A DNA stretch of 28,049 nucleotides from DUVY01 sp036562755. Lineage in GTDB: Bacteria; Bacillota; Clostridia; Christensenellales; DUVY01. Shown in pieces: positions 1 through 8,081 of this stretch (its first letter is position 1; the number at the start of each line of letters is the position of its first letter). The notes beneath the pieces are model-generated. The model made no database searches and was not told the DNA's origin. It was given only the letters and a program-made list of their open reading frames with translations. The DNA lies in contig DATCJN010000050.1 in NCBI GenBank assembly GCA_036562755.1, positions 1 to 28,049 on the forward strand, read 5' to 3'. The position numbers and the translations under genes are program-made.

Positions 1-10
1 TACAAGGCGT

Positions 11-1138
11 ATGACTAATCTGTCAAAATCGCCTGTAGATGACCTAAAAAGCCCGAAGGCAATTATGCTTAACGAAGCTGTTAACAAAGCTTTAGAGGAA
101 TTAAGTCAGATACGGGTCGAACGAAGCGCTGATAAAGCTGAAGACGAAGAAGCTTTGCGCAGGCGCGAAGAAGCGGCAAAACAAGCGTTGGACACAGCGC
201 TCAAAGCAAAGAAGGAATTTTTGGAATCGGTTAAGAAACAAGTCAACGACTATTACCAAGAGGCCGCTTTAAAAGATTCGCAAGACAAGACCGATTCGAC
301 CGCGCAAGAATTAAAAAAGAGAAAGACCGATTTAGAGTTAATCGAAGCAGCGGTAAGCGACCTTGAAGCAAAATTAAAAGAAGTTTCAAGGCTTGTAAAT
401 AAAACGGGAAGCGAAGCTAAGAAAAAAGCAACGATTCCCAAAAGCAAGATAGAAGAAGGCATAGCAGCCGTGTTAATGGAAGCGGCAAAAACCAAAACAA
501 AAACTCAAAATTTAGAGCAAGAGGCTGATAAAGTGGAAAAGAAGAATAAGACAACGACAAAGACCGTTGAAAAAGAAACTATGGTTGATGAAAGCGGCAG
601 ATATCGTTTGAAAAAATTATATAACGAAGTCGTCGTCAAGGATCTAATCAAGCAATTTGGCTACAAGAATGTTAACGAAGTTCCCAAGATTGAAAAGATT
701 GTAGTCAACAGAGGCTTGGGCGATGTAAAAGACGACGGCAAGAAGTTTAACGCCGCAGTAGAAGAGTTGGCTTTGATATGCGGACAAAAACCCGTAGTTA
801 CCAAGGCTAAAAAGTCTGTTGCTAACTTTAAAGTAAGAGCGGGAATGAACGTCGGCTGCATGGTTACTCTTCGCGGCAACCGCATGTATGAATTTTTGGA
901 TAAATTAATTTCTATGGCATTGCCCCGCGTTAGAGACTTTAGAGGCTTAAACGGCAATTCATTTGACGGACGCGGAAATTATACCTTTGGCATTAAAGAA
1001 CAGCTTATCTTCCCCGAAATCAAATACGACTCTGTGGAGAAGGTAAGAGGATTTGATATAACAATCGTTACAACAGCCAAGACCGACGAAGAAGCCAAAG
1101 CCTTGTTAAAAGGCATAGGAATGCCGTTGGCAAATTAA
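11..1138 (+). CDS. rplE: 50S ribosomal protein L5 with a long N-terminal extension
   Basis: L5 binds 5S rRNA and forms part of the 50S central protuberance. The C-terminal 180 or so residues (from about 196 to 375) are a full L5, recognisable from VPKIEKIVVNRGLG, the KSVANFKVRAGMNVG stretch and the C-terminal FDITIVTTAKTDEEAKALL. Residues 1-190 are not part of L5: they are rich in Lys, Glu, Ala and Thr, have no Cys, and look like a charged, largely helical or coiled-coil segment. The usual L5 length is about 180. An internal ATG at 581 would give a normal-sized protein but has no clear ribosome binding site. A start at 65 has a GAAGG-like site. The frame is also open to the window's left edge, so an even longer protein is possible. 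It is the first gene seen of the spc part of the operon. The L5 identity is certain; the start is not. Confidence 0.93.
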   Translation: MTNLSKSPVDDLKSPKAIMLNEAVNKALEELSQIRVERSADKAEDEEALRRREEAAKQALDTALKAKKEFLESVKKQVNDYYQEAALKDSQDKTDSTAQELKKRKTDLELIEAAVSDLEAKLKEVSRLVNKTGSEAKKKATIPKSKIEEGIAAVLMEAAKTKTKTQNLEQEADKVEKKNKTTTKTVEKETMVDESGRYRLKKLYNEVVVKDLIKQFGYKNVNEVPKIEKIVVNRGLGDVKDDGKKFNAAVEELALICGQKPVVTKAKKSVANFKVRAGMNVGCMVTLRGNRMYEFLDKLISMALPRVRDFRGLNGNSFDGRGNYTFGIKEQLIFPEIKYDSVEKVRGFDITIVTTAKTDEEAKALLKGIGMPLAN

Positions 1139-1150
1139 GGAGACAAAATA

Positions 1151-1336
1151 ATGGCAAAAAAAGCATTAATAAACAAACAAAAAAAGCCTGCAAAATTTTC
1201 TACGCGCGCATATACCCGTTGCAATATATGCGGCAGACCTCACGCTGTTTTGCGTAAATATGGCATTTGCAGAATTTGCTTTCGCAACCTTGCGTATCGC
1301 GGTGAAATTCCCGGCGTAAGAAAATCGAGTTGGTAA
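1151..1336 (+). CDS. rpsZ: 30S ribosomal protein S14, zinc-binding type Z
   Basis: This is the short (61-residue) S14 that sits in the 30S head. Two CxxC pairs, C24/C27 and C40/C43, form the zinc ribbon that marks the zinc-containing form, as against the longer zinc-free S14. The C-terminus, GEIPGVRKSSW, is the family signature. The gene starts 12 bases after rplE, behind AAGGAGA, and is co-transcribed with it. Zinc-dependent S14 is the usual operon copy in Firmicutes; a zinc-free paralogue elsewhere would be normal but is not seen here. Confidence 0.97.
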   Translation: MAKKALINKQKKPAKFSTRAYTRCNICGRPHAVLRKYGICRICFRNLAYRGEIPGVRKSSW

Positions 1337-1348
1337 GGAGGCACTAGA

Positions 1349-1744
1349 ATGGTTACTGATCCCATTTCTGATTTTTTGACAAGGATAAGAAACGCGCTTA
1401 CCGCTAGACACGCTACGGTAGAAATTCCCGCAAGCAAGATTAAAAAGCAAATAGCCGATATCTTGGTAGAAGAAGGCTATATAAAGAGCGCCGAGCTCAA
1501 GGGCGAAGGCAAAGACAGCAAAATTATCATCGAACTAAAATACGGCCCTAAATATGAAAAAGTTATAACCGACCTTAAGAGAATTTCTAAGCCGGGCTTG
1601 AGAATTTATTGCTCGCATAACGAAATTCCTAAGGTTTTAAACGGTTTGGGTATAGCTATTTTGTCCACCAGCAAAGGCATTATGACAGACAAAAAAGCGC
1701 GACAGAACAAAGTAGGCGGCGAAGTGCTTGCTTATGTTTGGTAG
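1349..1744 (+). CDS. rpsH: 30S ribosomal protein S8
   Basis: S8 is a primary 16S rRNA-binding protein of the 30S platform. The 131-residue length is typical. The start MVTDPISDFLTRIRNA and the C-terminal core STSKGIMTDKKARQNKVGGE with the final AYVW are diagnostic. An AAGGAGG site lies just upstream, and the gene follows rpsZ by 12 bases in the spc operon order. In E. coli S8 is the translational repressor of this operon; whether that holds here cannot be seen. Confidence 0.97.
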   Translation: MVTDPISDFLTRIRNALTARHATVEIPASKIKKQIADILVEEGYIKSAELKGEGKDSKIIIELKYGPKYEKVITDLKRISKPGLRIYCSHNEIPKVLNGLGIAILSTSKGIMTDKKARQNKVGGEVLAYVW

Positions 1745-1756
1745 GAGGAAGTAAGA

Positions 1757-2299
1757 ATGTCTCGTATTGGAAGAAAGCCCGTATTAGTTCCTAACGGCGT
1801 TAATGTCGCGGTTAATAATAACATAGTAACCGTAAAAGGACCTTTGGGCGAGCTTAGCAGAAAGATAGAGTCCAAAGATATAACCGTTAAAGTCGAAGAC
1901 GGCAAGATTTTGGTAACACGCGCCAACGAAGAAAAGGAAACCAAGGCTTTACATGGATTATATAGGACGCTCATTAATAATATGGTTGTCGGCGTAACCC
2001 AAGGTTATTCAAAGAAATTAATAATAGCCGGCGTTGGTTATAAGTGCCAAGTAACAGGCTCTAAGCTTGTATTGAATATAGGTTTTTCTACTCCTGTGGA
2101 AGTGGAAATTCCCAATGATTTAAAAGTGGCTTGCCCTGCCGCTACCGAAATTGAGATAAAAGGCATTGATAAAGAGTTTGTAGGGCAATTTGCCGCAAAA
2201 GTTAGAGCGATCAAAAAAGTCGAACCCTATCATGGATATGGTATTTATTACTCTGATGAAAGGGTTGTTCGCAAAGAAGGCAAGAAGGCTGCAAAATAA
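1757..2299 (+). CDS. rplF: 50S ribosomal protein L6
   Basis: L6 binds 23S rRNA near the factor-binding site of the 50S subunit. The 180 residues cover both L6 domains: MSRIGRKPVLVPNGV at the start, and the second domain with ITGVGYKCQ-like and VRAIKKVEPYHGYGI signatures. The motif written PYKGKGI in most bacteria reads PYHGYGI here, a small change in a normally basic loop. TAGGAGGAAG precedes the start. It is in the expected place between rpsH and rplR. Confidence 0.96.
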   Translation: MSRIGRKPVLVPNGVNVAVNNNIVTVKGPLGELSRKIESKDITVKVEDGKILVTRANEEKETKALHGLYRTLINNMVVGVTQGYSKKLIIAGVGYKCQVTGSKLVLNIGFSTPVEVEIPNDLKVACPAATEIEIKGIDKEFVGQFAAKVRAIKKVEPYHGYGIYYSDERVVRKEGKKAAK

Positions 2300-2309
2300 G
2301 GAGTAAGAT

Positions 2310-2678
2310 ATGATATCCAAAGCCGATAAAAATAGAATTAGACAAAAACGCCACTTGCGTATAAGAAAGAAAATATTCGGAGACGCCGATAGACCTAGAT
2401 TAAGCGTTTATCGCAGTCTAAACCACATTTATGCGCAAATCATAGACGATACTAAAGGACATACTTTGGTTGCTTGCTCCACTTTGGAAAAGGGACTAAA
2501 GGAAGTTCTAAAAGGCAAGACCAAGCAAGAACAAGCTAGAATAATAGGCCAAGAAATTGCTAAAAAGGCTCTTGCCGCAAATATTCAAAACGTGGTATTT
2601 GACAGAGGCGGATACCTCTATACAGGAAGAATCAAACAGGTAGCTGACGGCGCAAGAGAAGCCGGGCTGAAGTTTTGA
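2310..2678 (+). CDS. rplR: 50S ribosomal protein L18
   Basis: L18 binds 5S rRNA together with L5. The protein is 122 residues, the family norm. The basic N-terminus with RQKRHLRIRKKIFG, the SVYRSLNHIYAQIIDD strand and the C-terminal FDRGGYLYTGRIKQVADGAREAGL are standard L18 signatures. It starts 10 bases after rplF behind TAAGGAG. Confidence 0.97.
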   Translation: MISKADKNRIRQKRHLRIRKKIFGDADRPRLSVYRSLNHIYAQIIDDTKGHTLVACSTLEKGLKEVLKGKTKQEQARIIGQEIAKKALAANIQNVVFDRGGYLYTGRIKQVADGAREAGLKF

Positions 2679-2698
2679 AGGAGGAAATTAAATTCATA

Positions 2699-3211
2699 AT
2701 GGCTAAGCGTGAAGAAAGACAACAACAGCCCAAAGATGAATTAAAACGCAAACTGGTACGCGTAAGACGTGTAGCTAAAGTTGTTAAGGGCGGAAGAAAT
2801 ATTCGCTTTACAGCAGTTGTAGTTGTAGGCGACGAGAAAGGTTCGGTAGGCGTTGGCACCGGCAAGGCTAACGAAGTTCCTGCAGCTATTGAAAAGGCGG
2901 CAGCTAATGCCAAGAAGAATATGGTTACCATCGCGTTAAGCGAAACCACCATTCCTCACGAAGTGATTGGCAAATACGGCAAGGGTTGCGTATTTATGCG
3001 TCCCGCCCCTCCCGGCACAGGCGTTATAGCCGGCGGCAGCGTAAGAGCAGTTTTGGAACTTGCCGGAATTAAAGACATAGCGACCAAATCGCTTGGTTCC
3101 TCCAACCCTATCAACTGTGTAAAAGCTACTTTAGAAGGGCTTAAGAGTTTGCGTTCTCCTGAAAAAGTCGCGGCTTTGCGCGGAAAGTCCGTCGAAGAGA
3201 TTATAAACTAG
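2699..3211 (+). CDS. rpsE: 30S ribosomal protein S5
   Basis: S5 lies at the mRNA entry channel and helps decoding accuracy. I place the start at the ATG at 2699 (170 residues, MAKREERQQQ), because an AAGGAGG site lies at 2678-2684; its spacer of about 14 bases is rather long. The frame can be extended to a TTG at 2675, but that start would sit on the end of rplR and contain the ribosome binding site itself. The N-terminal double-stranded-RNA-like fold (LVRVRRVAKVVKGGR) and the C-terminal domain (RPAPPGTGVIAGG, GIKDIATKSLGSSNPIN) are both complete. Confidence 0.96.
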   Translation: MAKREERQQQPKDELKRKLVRVRRVAKVVKGGRNIRFTAVVVVGDEKGSVGVGTGKANEVPAAIEKAAANAKKNMVTIALSETTIPHEVIGKYGKGCVFMRPAPPGTGVIAGGSVRAVLELAGIKDIATKSLGSSNPINCVKATLEGLKSLRSPEKVAALRGKSVEEIIN

Positions 3212-3223
3212 GAGTAGTTTAAA

Positions 3224-3433
3224 ATGGCTAAAAAAACAGCAGCGGCTGCCCAAGTTAAAGTAACTTTGATTAAGAGCACGATAGGCAGTTTGGACAAACA
3301 TATAAAGACAGTGGAAGCTTTGGGGCTAAGAAAAGTCGGAAGCTCCAAGATCTTTAACGACAATCCGGCTTTAAGAGGAATGTTGGACGTTGTTCGACAC
3401 CTTGTAAAAGTCGAAGAGGTAGGAGTTAAGTAA
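3224..3433 (+). CDS. rpmD: 50S ribosomal protein L30
   Basis: L30 is a small 50S protein. At 69 residues it is about ten longer than the usual 58-60, because of an Ala-rich N-terminal lead (MAKKTAAAAQ) before the core VKVTLIKSTIG. The rest, HIKTVEALGLRKVGS and the MLDVVRHLVKVEEV end, is standard. It stands between rpsE and rplO, with GGAG upstream and only one base before the rplO start. Confidence 0.95.
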   Translation: MAKKTAAAAQVKVTLIKSTIGSLDKHIKTVEALGLRKVGSSKIFNDNPALRGMLDVVRHLVKVEEVGVK

Positions 3434-3434
3434 T

Positions 3435-3878
3435 ATGAATATACACGATTTAAGACCGCAAGAGGGCGCTCGCCAAAAACCTAAAAGACTTGGCAGAGGT
3501 ATCGGTTCCGGTTTAGGCAAAACTTCCGGAAAAGGCCACAAAGGTCAAAACGCGCGCAGCGGAGGCGGAGTTCGTCCCGGATTTGAAGGCGGTCAAATGC
3601 CCTTAACCAGAAGATTGCCCAAAGTCGGCTTTAACAACGCGTTTAAAAAGGTCTATAATATCGTTAATATTGACGCGTTAAATATTTTTGACGACGGCGC
3701 GGTAGTCAATGTTGATGCATTGTTAGAAAAAGGCGTTATCAAAAAGGTAGAACCTTACGGCCTAAAGGTTTTAGGCAAAGGCGAACTAACAAAAAAACTT
3801 ACCGTTCAGGCATCCAAGTTTTCTGCTAGCGCTAAAGAACTAATCGAAAAAGCCGGCGGTAAGGCAGAGGTGGTATAA
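3435..3878 (+). CDS. rplO: 50S ribosomal protein L15
   Basis: L15 is a late-assembly 23S rRNA-binding protein of the 50S subunit. The 147 residues begin with the typical MNIHDLRPQEGARQKPKRLGRG and a Gly-rich basic region (SGLGKTSGKGHKGQ, then GFEGGQMPLTRRLPKVGF) that threads into rRNA. The C-terminal globular part ends in the ELIEKAGGKAEVV type of tail. Its stop codon overlaps the secY start (TAATG), which suggests coupled translation. Confidence 0.97.
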   Translation: MNIHDLRPQEGARQKPKRLGRGIGSGLGKTSGKGHKGQNARSGGGVRPGFEGGQMPLTRRLPKVGFNNAFKKVYNIVNIDALNIFDDGAVVNVDALLEKGVIKKVEPYGLKVLGKGELTKKLTVQASKFSASAKELIEKAGGKAEVV

Positions 3879-5182
3879 TGTTTGAGACGCTCAAAAACGC
3901 ATTTAAAGTAAAAGAAATACGTAAAAAGATATTTATCACATTGTTTCTGCTCCTAATCTATCGCTTCGGATGCTGGCTTCCTATTCCCGGAGTTGCGACA
4001 GACTATTACAACCAAGAAATACAAGATACTCTGTTGGGATTGATGTCGGCGTTAAGCGGCGGAGCTTTGAGAAACGGTGCGTTTTTGGCGTTAGGAATCG
4101 TTCCTTATATTAACGCTTCCATTATAATGCAACTACTTGGCGTTGCCATTAGGCCCCTTGAAAATTTATTAAAGCAGGGCGAGGAGGGCAGACGCAAGTT
4201 CAATCAATATACCAGATTTTTGACCTTAGCTTTAGCGTTGGCGCAGTCCATAGTTATCGTAATCGACTGGTCTAGAAGCGGCTGGATATACGAAGAACTC
4301 TTTGGCGCAAGCGCTAATCTAAACTGGCTCATTTCAACCTTTGTAGTAATAATTATGGTAGCCGGCGTATCGTTTACGATGTGGCTGGGCGAGAAAATTA
4401 CCGAGCTTAATATCGGCAACGGCATTTCGCTGTTGATATTCATAGGTATTTTGGCGACGGCAGCGCAAAGCGTTGAAGCTACCATAAAAAATATATTCGA
4501 AGGCAAAGAAGAAGCTATTTGGCTGTTGGTTGCGTTCCTTTTGATGATTGTGGTAATCTTTACCTTTATCGTATTTGTGGATTTGTCCGAAAGGCGCATA
4601 CCCATTCAATACGCAAAGCAAATCAAGGGACGCAAGATGTTTGGCGGTCAATCTACCCATATACCTATTAAGGTAAACGCTTTAGGCGTTATGCCTATGA
4701 TTTTCGCTTCGGCGCTGGTTACTTTCCCTCAAATAATTATGCAGCTATTTGCAGCCGAAAGCGAAGCGTACCGCTGGTATATGAAATATTTGGGCGTAGG
4801 CACATGGCCTTACGCTGTAGTAACAGGTTTATTGATCTTCGGGTTCTCTTTCTTTTATGCTAAGATTCAATTTAACCCTGAAGAAATCAGCCGAAACATT
4901 CAACAATACGGCGGATTTATACCCGGTATAAGACCCGGCAAACCTACTACCGAATATTTGGCAAAGATAAACAACAGACTTACCTTTGTGGGCGCTATAT
5001 TCTTGGCGTTTATCGCTTTGGTTCCCTCTGTTATATTCGCAACCGTGTTTGCATCGGAGGCTCAATTGATAAACGCGTTTAGCTCGACAGGTATGCTGAT
5101 CGTAGTAAGCGTGGCGTTGGAGTTTGACAAACAGCTTCAAGGTCAGTTGATGATGAAGCATTATAAAGGATTCTTGAAGTAA
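3878..5182 (+). CDS. secY: Protein translocase subunit SecY
   Basis: SecY is the channel of the Sec translocon in the cytoplasmic membrane. The 434 residues show ten hydrophobic segments, the normal topology. Signatures include the first membrane segment with YRFGCWLPIPGV, the plug-proximal SALSGGALRNGAFLALG, LGIVPYINASIIMQLL, and the cytoplasmic loop before the ninth membrane segment (GGFIPGIRPGKPT). It overlaps rplO by one base and adk by one base (TAATG at both ends), so all three are probably coupled. Confidence 0.98.
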   Translation: MFETLKNAFKVKEIRKKIFITLFLLLIYRFGCWLPIPGVATDYYNQEIQDTLLGLMSALSGGALRNGAFLALGIVPYINASIIMQLLGVAIRPLENLLKQGEEGRRKFNQYTRFLTLALALAQSIVIVIDWSRSGWIYEELFGASANLNWLISTFVVIIMVAGVSFTMWLGEKITELNIGNGISLLIFIGILATAAQSVEATIKNIFEGKEEAIWLLVAFLLMIVVIFTFIVFVDLSERRIPIQYAKQIKGRKMFGGQSTHIPIKVNALGVMPMIFASALVTFPQIIMQLFAAESEAYRWYMKYLGVGTWPYAVVTGLLIFGFSFFYAKIQFNPEEISRNIQQYGGFIPGIRPGKPTTEYLAKINNRLTFVGAIFLAFIALVPSVIFATVFASEAQLINAFSSTGMLIVVSVALEFDKQLQGQLMMKHYKGFLK

Positions 5183-5805
5183 TGAATATAATCTTACTAG
5201 GCGCTCCCGGGGCAGGCAAAGGCACTCAGGCGGTTAGAATTTGCGGCAAGTATAATATCCCCCATATTTCCACGGGCGATATATTGCGCGCAAACATTAA
5301 GCTAGGCACCGAAATCGGTCTAAAGGCAAAGTCCTATATAGACCAAGGCGCCTTGGTCCCCGACGAAGTGGTCATAGAGATTGTAAAAAATAGATTAAAC
5401 GAGGACGATTGCAAGGGCGGTTATTTATTGGACGGTTTCCCCCGCACCAAGCCTCAAGCCCAAGCTTTAGACGAATTTGCAAAAATCGATATAGTGCTTA
5501 ATATAGATATAGACTTAGACATTCTTGTCGACAGGCTTTCGGGCAGAAGGGTTTGCTCTTCTTGCGGCGCTCCCTATCATATCAGCACTTACAGCGAATC
5601 AAAATGCGCCGTTTGCCAAGGGGACGTAGTCCAAAGACCGGACGACCAGCCCGAAACCGTAAAAGCAAGACTAAAAACCTATACTCTTCAAACCAAGCCG
5701 TTGATTGACTACTATGCCCAAAAAGGTTTATTAGTCAACATAAACGGAAATCAAGACATAGAAAAAGTGTTTGAAGATGTAGTAAATGTATTAAATAATA
5801 GATGA
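5182..5805 (+). CDS. adk: Adenylate kinase, zinc-lid type
   Basis: Adenylate kinase converts AMP and ATP to two ADP in the cytoplasm. The 207-residue protein has the P-loop GAPGAGKGT at 7-15, the AMP-binding STGDILR segment near 30-36, and DGFPRT near 84-89. The lid carries four cysteines, C125, C128, C142 and C145, which form the structural zinc site found in many Gram-positive enzymes. Position between secY and map is typical of Firmicutes. It overlaps the map start by four bases (ATGA). Confidence 0.98.
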   Translation: MNIILLGAPGAGKGTQAVRICGKYNIPHISTGDILRANIKLGTEIGLKAKSYIDQGALVPDEVVIEIVKNRLNEDDCKGGYLLDGFPRTKPQAQALDEFAKIDIVLNIDIDLDILVDRLSGRRVCSSCGAPYHISTYSESKCAVCQGDVVQRPDDQPETVKARLKTYTLQTKPLIDYYAQKGLLVNINGNQDIEKVFEDVVNVLNNR

Positions 5806-6548
5806 TAACAATAAAAACGCCATATGAAATAGAAAAGATGCGAAAAGCGGGCATGATATTAAGAGATACCCTTGATATCATGCGCGATAATATAAAAGTC
5901 GGCATCACGACCAAAGAGTTGGATGAAATGGCTTATAAATATATCACTTCTTGCGGCGCTCATCCATCTTTTTTGGGATACAGGGGATACCCCGCTTCGA
6001 TATGTGCGTCCATTGACGACGAAGTCGTTCACGGAATACCATCCGAAGATAAGGTTTTAGAAGAAGGCCAAATCATCAGTATAGACGCGGGCGTTTATCT
6101 GGACGGTTTCCACGCGGACGCCGCCAGGACTTTTGAGGTAGGCAAGGTATCCAAAGAAAAACAAAGGCTAATCCAAGTGACCGAACAAAGCTTCTTTGAA
6201 GGCTTGAAAGTCTTAAAAGACGGAGTAAGGCTGGGCGATTTATCGAGCGCTATACAAACTTTTGTCGAAAGCGCGGGATTTTCGGTGGTAAGAGCTTTGG
6301 TAGGGCACGGAATCGGCAAACAGATGCACGAAGATCCTTCCGTTCCAAACTTCGGAGCGGCTGGAACGGGTATAAAGCTCAAAAAAAATATGACAATTGC
6401 GATTGAACCTATGGTAAACATGGGTAAATACGAAGTAATATTTTGTCCTGACGGTTGGACAGTCAAAACAAAAGACGGATTGCCGTCGGCGCACTATGAA
6501 AACACGGTTGTAATAACCTCGGACGGCGCCGAAATCTTGACGCTTTAA
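5802..6548 (+). CDS. map: Methionine aminopeptidase, type I
   Basis: This metal enzyme removes the initiator methionine from new proteins. All five metal ligands of the pita-bread fold are present: D95, D106, H169, E202 and E233, and the substrate-contacting H77 (VVHGIP) is in place. The length of 248 residues is that of the short type I enzyme, with no N-terminal zinc-finger extension. It overlaps adk by four bases and is followed closely by the KOW protein gene. Confidence 0.98.
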   Translation: MITIKTPYEIEKMRKAGMILRDTLDIMRDNIKVGITTKELDEMAYKYITSCGAHPSFLGYRGYPASICASIDDEVVHGIPSEDKVLEEGQIISIDAGVYLDGFHADAARTFEVGKVSKEKQRLIQVTEQSFFEGLKVLKDGVRLGDLSSAIQTFVESAGFSVVRALVGHGIGKQMHEDPSVPNFGAAGTGIKLKKNMTIAIEPMVNMGKYEVIFCPDGWTVKTKDGLPSAHYENTVVITSDGAEILTL

Positions 6549-6557
6549 GAGGTGGAT

Positions 6558-6833
6558 ATGGAAGCTGAACTCGGAAGGGTGGCGTTGTCAACCGCGGGAA
6601 GAGACAAGGGCAAGTATTTTGTGATTTGCGGCTTGGTAGATGAAAAATTTGTCTTGATAGCTGACGGAAAATTTCACAAAATAGGCGCTCCTAAGAAAAA
6701 AAACATAAGACATTTGAAGCTGTTAAAACAGACCATTTTAGCCGAAAAGCTAAAAAACAACCAAAAGATATTTGACTCGGAATTATATAAAGCTTTAAAA
6801 GTTTTTTATAACGACGACAAAAAGGAGGAATAG
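6558..6833 (+). CDS. KOW-domain RNA-binding protein (L14e-like)
   Basis: This small basic protein (91 residues from the ATG) belongs to the KOW-domain, L14e-like group that sits between map and infA in many Clostridia. The N-terminal part, VALSTAGRDKGKYFVICGLVDEKF, is a KOW/SH3-like RNA-binding fold; the rest is a Lys-rich helix. A GTG at 6552 is in frame, but the purine-rich AAGAGGTGG at 6547-6555 fits better as the ribosome binding site for the ATG at 6558. Its exact role is not established; its place in the operon suggests ribosome or rRNA binding. Confidence 0.88.
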   Translation: MEAELGRVALSTAGRDKGKYFVICGLVDEKFVLIADGKFHKIGAPKKKNIRHLKLLKQTILAEKLKNNQKIFDSELYKALKVFYNDDKKEE

Positions 6834-6834
6834 T

Positions 6835-7056
6835 GTGCCAAGAGACGAAAATATAGAAGCAGAAGGCGTTGTAGTGGAAGCAATGCGCGGCACTATGTTT
6901 AAGGTAAAATTGTCCAATGGGCATATTATTACCGCTACATTGTCGGGAAAACTTAGAGTCAACTACATAAGAGTTATGCCGGGAGATTATGTCAAGGTTG
7001 AATTGTCGCCTTACGACATAACTAAAGGACGAATAACCTGGCGCGGCAAGAGCTAA
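6835..7056 (+). CDS. infA: Translation initiation factor IF-1
   Basis: IF-1 blocks the A site during initiation. The 73-residue OB-fold protein has the usual core: IEAEGVVVEAMRGTMFKVKL, SGKLR, IRVMPGDYVKVELSPYD and the end GRITWRGK. It starts with GTG at 6835, eight to ten bases after AAAGGAGG, and begins one base after the stop of the KOW gene. The order map-KOW-infA-rpmJ is common in Firmicutes. Confidence 0.97.
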   Translation: MPRDENIEAEGVVVEAMRGTMFKVKLSNGHIITATLSGKLRVNYIRVMPGDYVKVELSPYDITKGRITWRGKS

Positions 7057-7078
7057 AAAATTTAAACGGAGATACAAA

Positions 7079-7195
7079 ATGAAAGTCAGACCTTCAGTAA
7101 AACCTATGTGCGACAAATGCAAAGTAATTAAGCGTAACGGAAAGGTTATGGTTATTTGCTCCAAAAACCCTAACCACAAACAAAGACAAGGATAA
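7079..7195 (+). CDS. rpmJ: 50S ribosomal protein L36
   Basis: This short gene encodes 38 residues starting MKVRPSVKPMCDKCKVIKR and ending in NPNHKQRQG. L36 is a zinc-ribbon protein of the 50S subunit; the ligands C11, C14, C27 and H33 are all present, so this is the zinc-binding form. A CGGAGAT site precedes the ATG. It lies in its standard place between infA and rpsM. Confidence 0.97.
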   Translation: MKVRPSVKPMCDKCKVIKRNGKVMVICSKNPNHKQRQG

Positions 7196-7207
7196 TCTAG
7201 GATACAA

Positions 7208-7259
7208 ATACGAAAAAGCTGTTTTTTACCGCAAAAAAACGGCTCATTCCTTTTCGTGT
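7208..7259 (+). promoter_or_regulatory. Strong hairpin between rpmJ and rpsM
   Basis: An 11-base-pair stem (7217-7227 with 7234-7244, one G-U pair, six-base loop) lies in the 107-base gap. An outer stem pairs 7208-7216 with 7251-7259 across a one-sided bulge at 7245-7250. No run of T follows, so it is a poor terminator. It could be an mRNA processing or stability element, or a protein-binding leader for rpsM. This is the only gap over 30 bases in the ribosomal cluster. Confidence 0.55.
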
Positions 7260-7302
7260 AGTTATATATACTTTAAAAAAATCTAAATAAGGAGATTACA
7301 AG

Positions 7303-7677
7303 GTGGCACGCATAGCCGGTATTGATTTGCCTAGAGAAAAGAGAATAGAAATCGGACTGACCTATATTTATGGAATAGGCAGACCTTTGGCAAACGAAAT
7401 TTTAAAGAAAACCAATGTAAACCCGGATATAAGGGTAAAAGACTTGTCGGAAAGCGATGTCAGCAAGCTAAGAGAATACATTGAAAAGAACTTAGTAGTT
7501 GAAGGCGACCTAAGAAGAGAAGTCGCTATGAACATTAAGAGATTGCAAGACATCGGTTGTTATAGAGGCTTGCGTCATCGTAAGGGCTTGCCCGTAAGAG
7601 GACAAAGGACAAAGACAAACGCGCGCACCCGCAAGGGTAAGAGACGCACGGTTGGTCGCGGCAAGGGAGGTAAGTAA
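7303..7677 (+). CDS. rpsM: 30S ribosomal protein S13
   Basis: S13 lies in the 30S head and contacts the 50S subunit and the P-site tRNA. The 124 residues begin MARIAGIDLPREKRIEIGLTYIYG and end in the basic tail GLPVRGQRTKTNARTRKGKRRT, both diagnostic. The start codon is GTG at 7303, nine bases after TAAGGAG. It is the first gene of the alpha-type group (S13, S11, S4, RpoA, L17). Confidence 0.97.
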   Translation: MARIAGIDLPREKRIEIGLTYIYGIGRPLANEILKKTNVNPDIRVKDLSESDVSKLREYIEKNLVVEGDLRREVAMNIKRLQDIGCYRGLRHRKGLPVRGQRTKTNARTRKGKRRTVGRGKGGK

Positions 7678-7679
7678 GA

Positions 7680-8069
7680 ATGGCAGTTAAAAAAGCGACA
7701 AAAAAACGTAAGGTTACGCGCAATATAGACAAAGGACACGCGTATATACAAGCGTCGTTTAACAATACTTTAGTTACAATCACCGATGAACAAGGCAACG
7801 CTTTATGTCAAAGCAGTGCCGGTATGTTAGGCTTTAAGGGTTCCAGAAAATCCACGCCCTTTGCGGCGCAAATGGCTGCTGAAGACGCGGGCAAACGCGC
7901 ATACGATCAAGGCATCAGAAGCGTGGAAGTTTATGTAAAAGGTCCCGGAGCCGGCAGAGAATCGGCTGTTAGAGCTTTGGCTACGGCGGGTTTAAATATA
8001 ACATTAATTAGGGACGTGTCTCCCATTCCTCACAACGGATGCAGACCGCCCAAGCGCAGAAGGATATAG
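7680..8069 (+). CDS. rpsK: 30S ribosomal protein S11
   Basis: S11 forms part of the 30S platform near the E site. The 129 residues include GHAYIQASFNNTLVTITD, GFKGSRKSTPFAAQMA and the C-terminal DVSPIPHNGCRPPKRRRI, all family signatures. It begins two bases after the rpsM stop, with AGGGAGGTAAG overlapping the end of rpsM as the ribosome binding site. Confidence 0.98.
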   Translation: MAVKKATKKRKVTRNIDKGHAYIQASFNNTLVTITDEQGNALCQSSAGMLGFKGSRKSTPFAAQMAAEDAGKRAYDQGIRSVEVYVKGPGAGRESAVRALATAGLNITLIRDVSPIPHNGCRPPKRRRI

Positions 8070-8081
8070 GAGGTAACTTAG

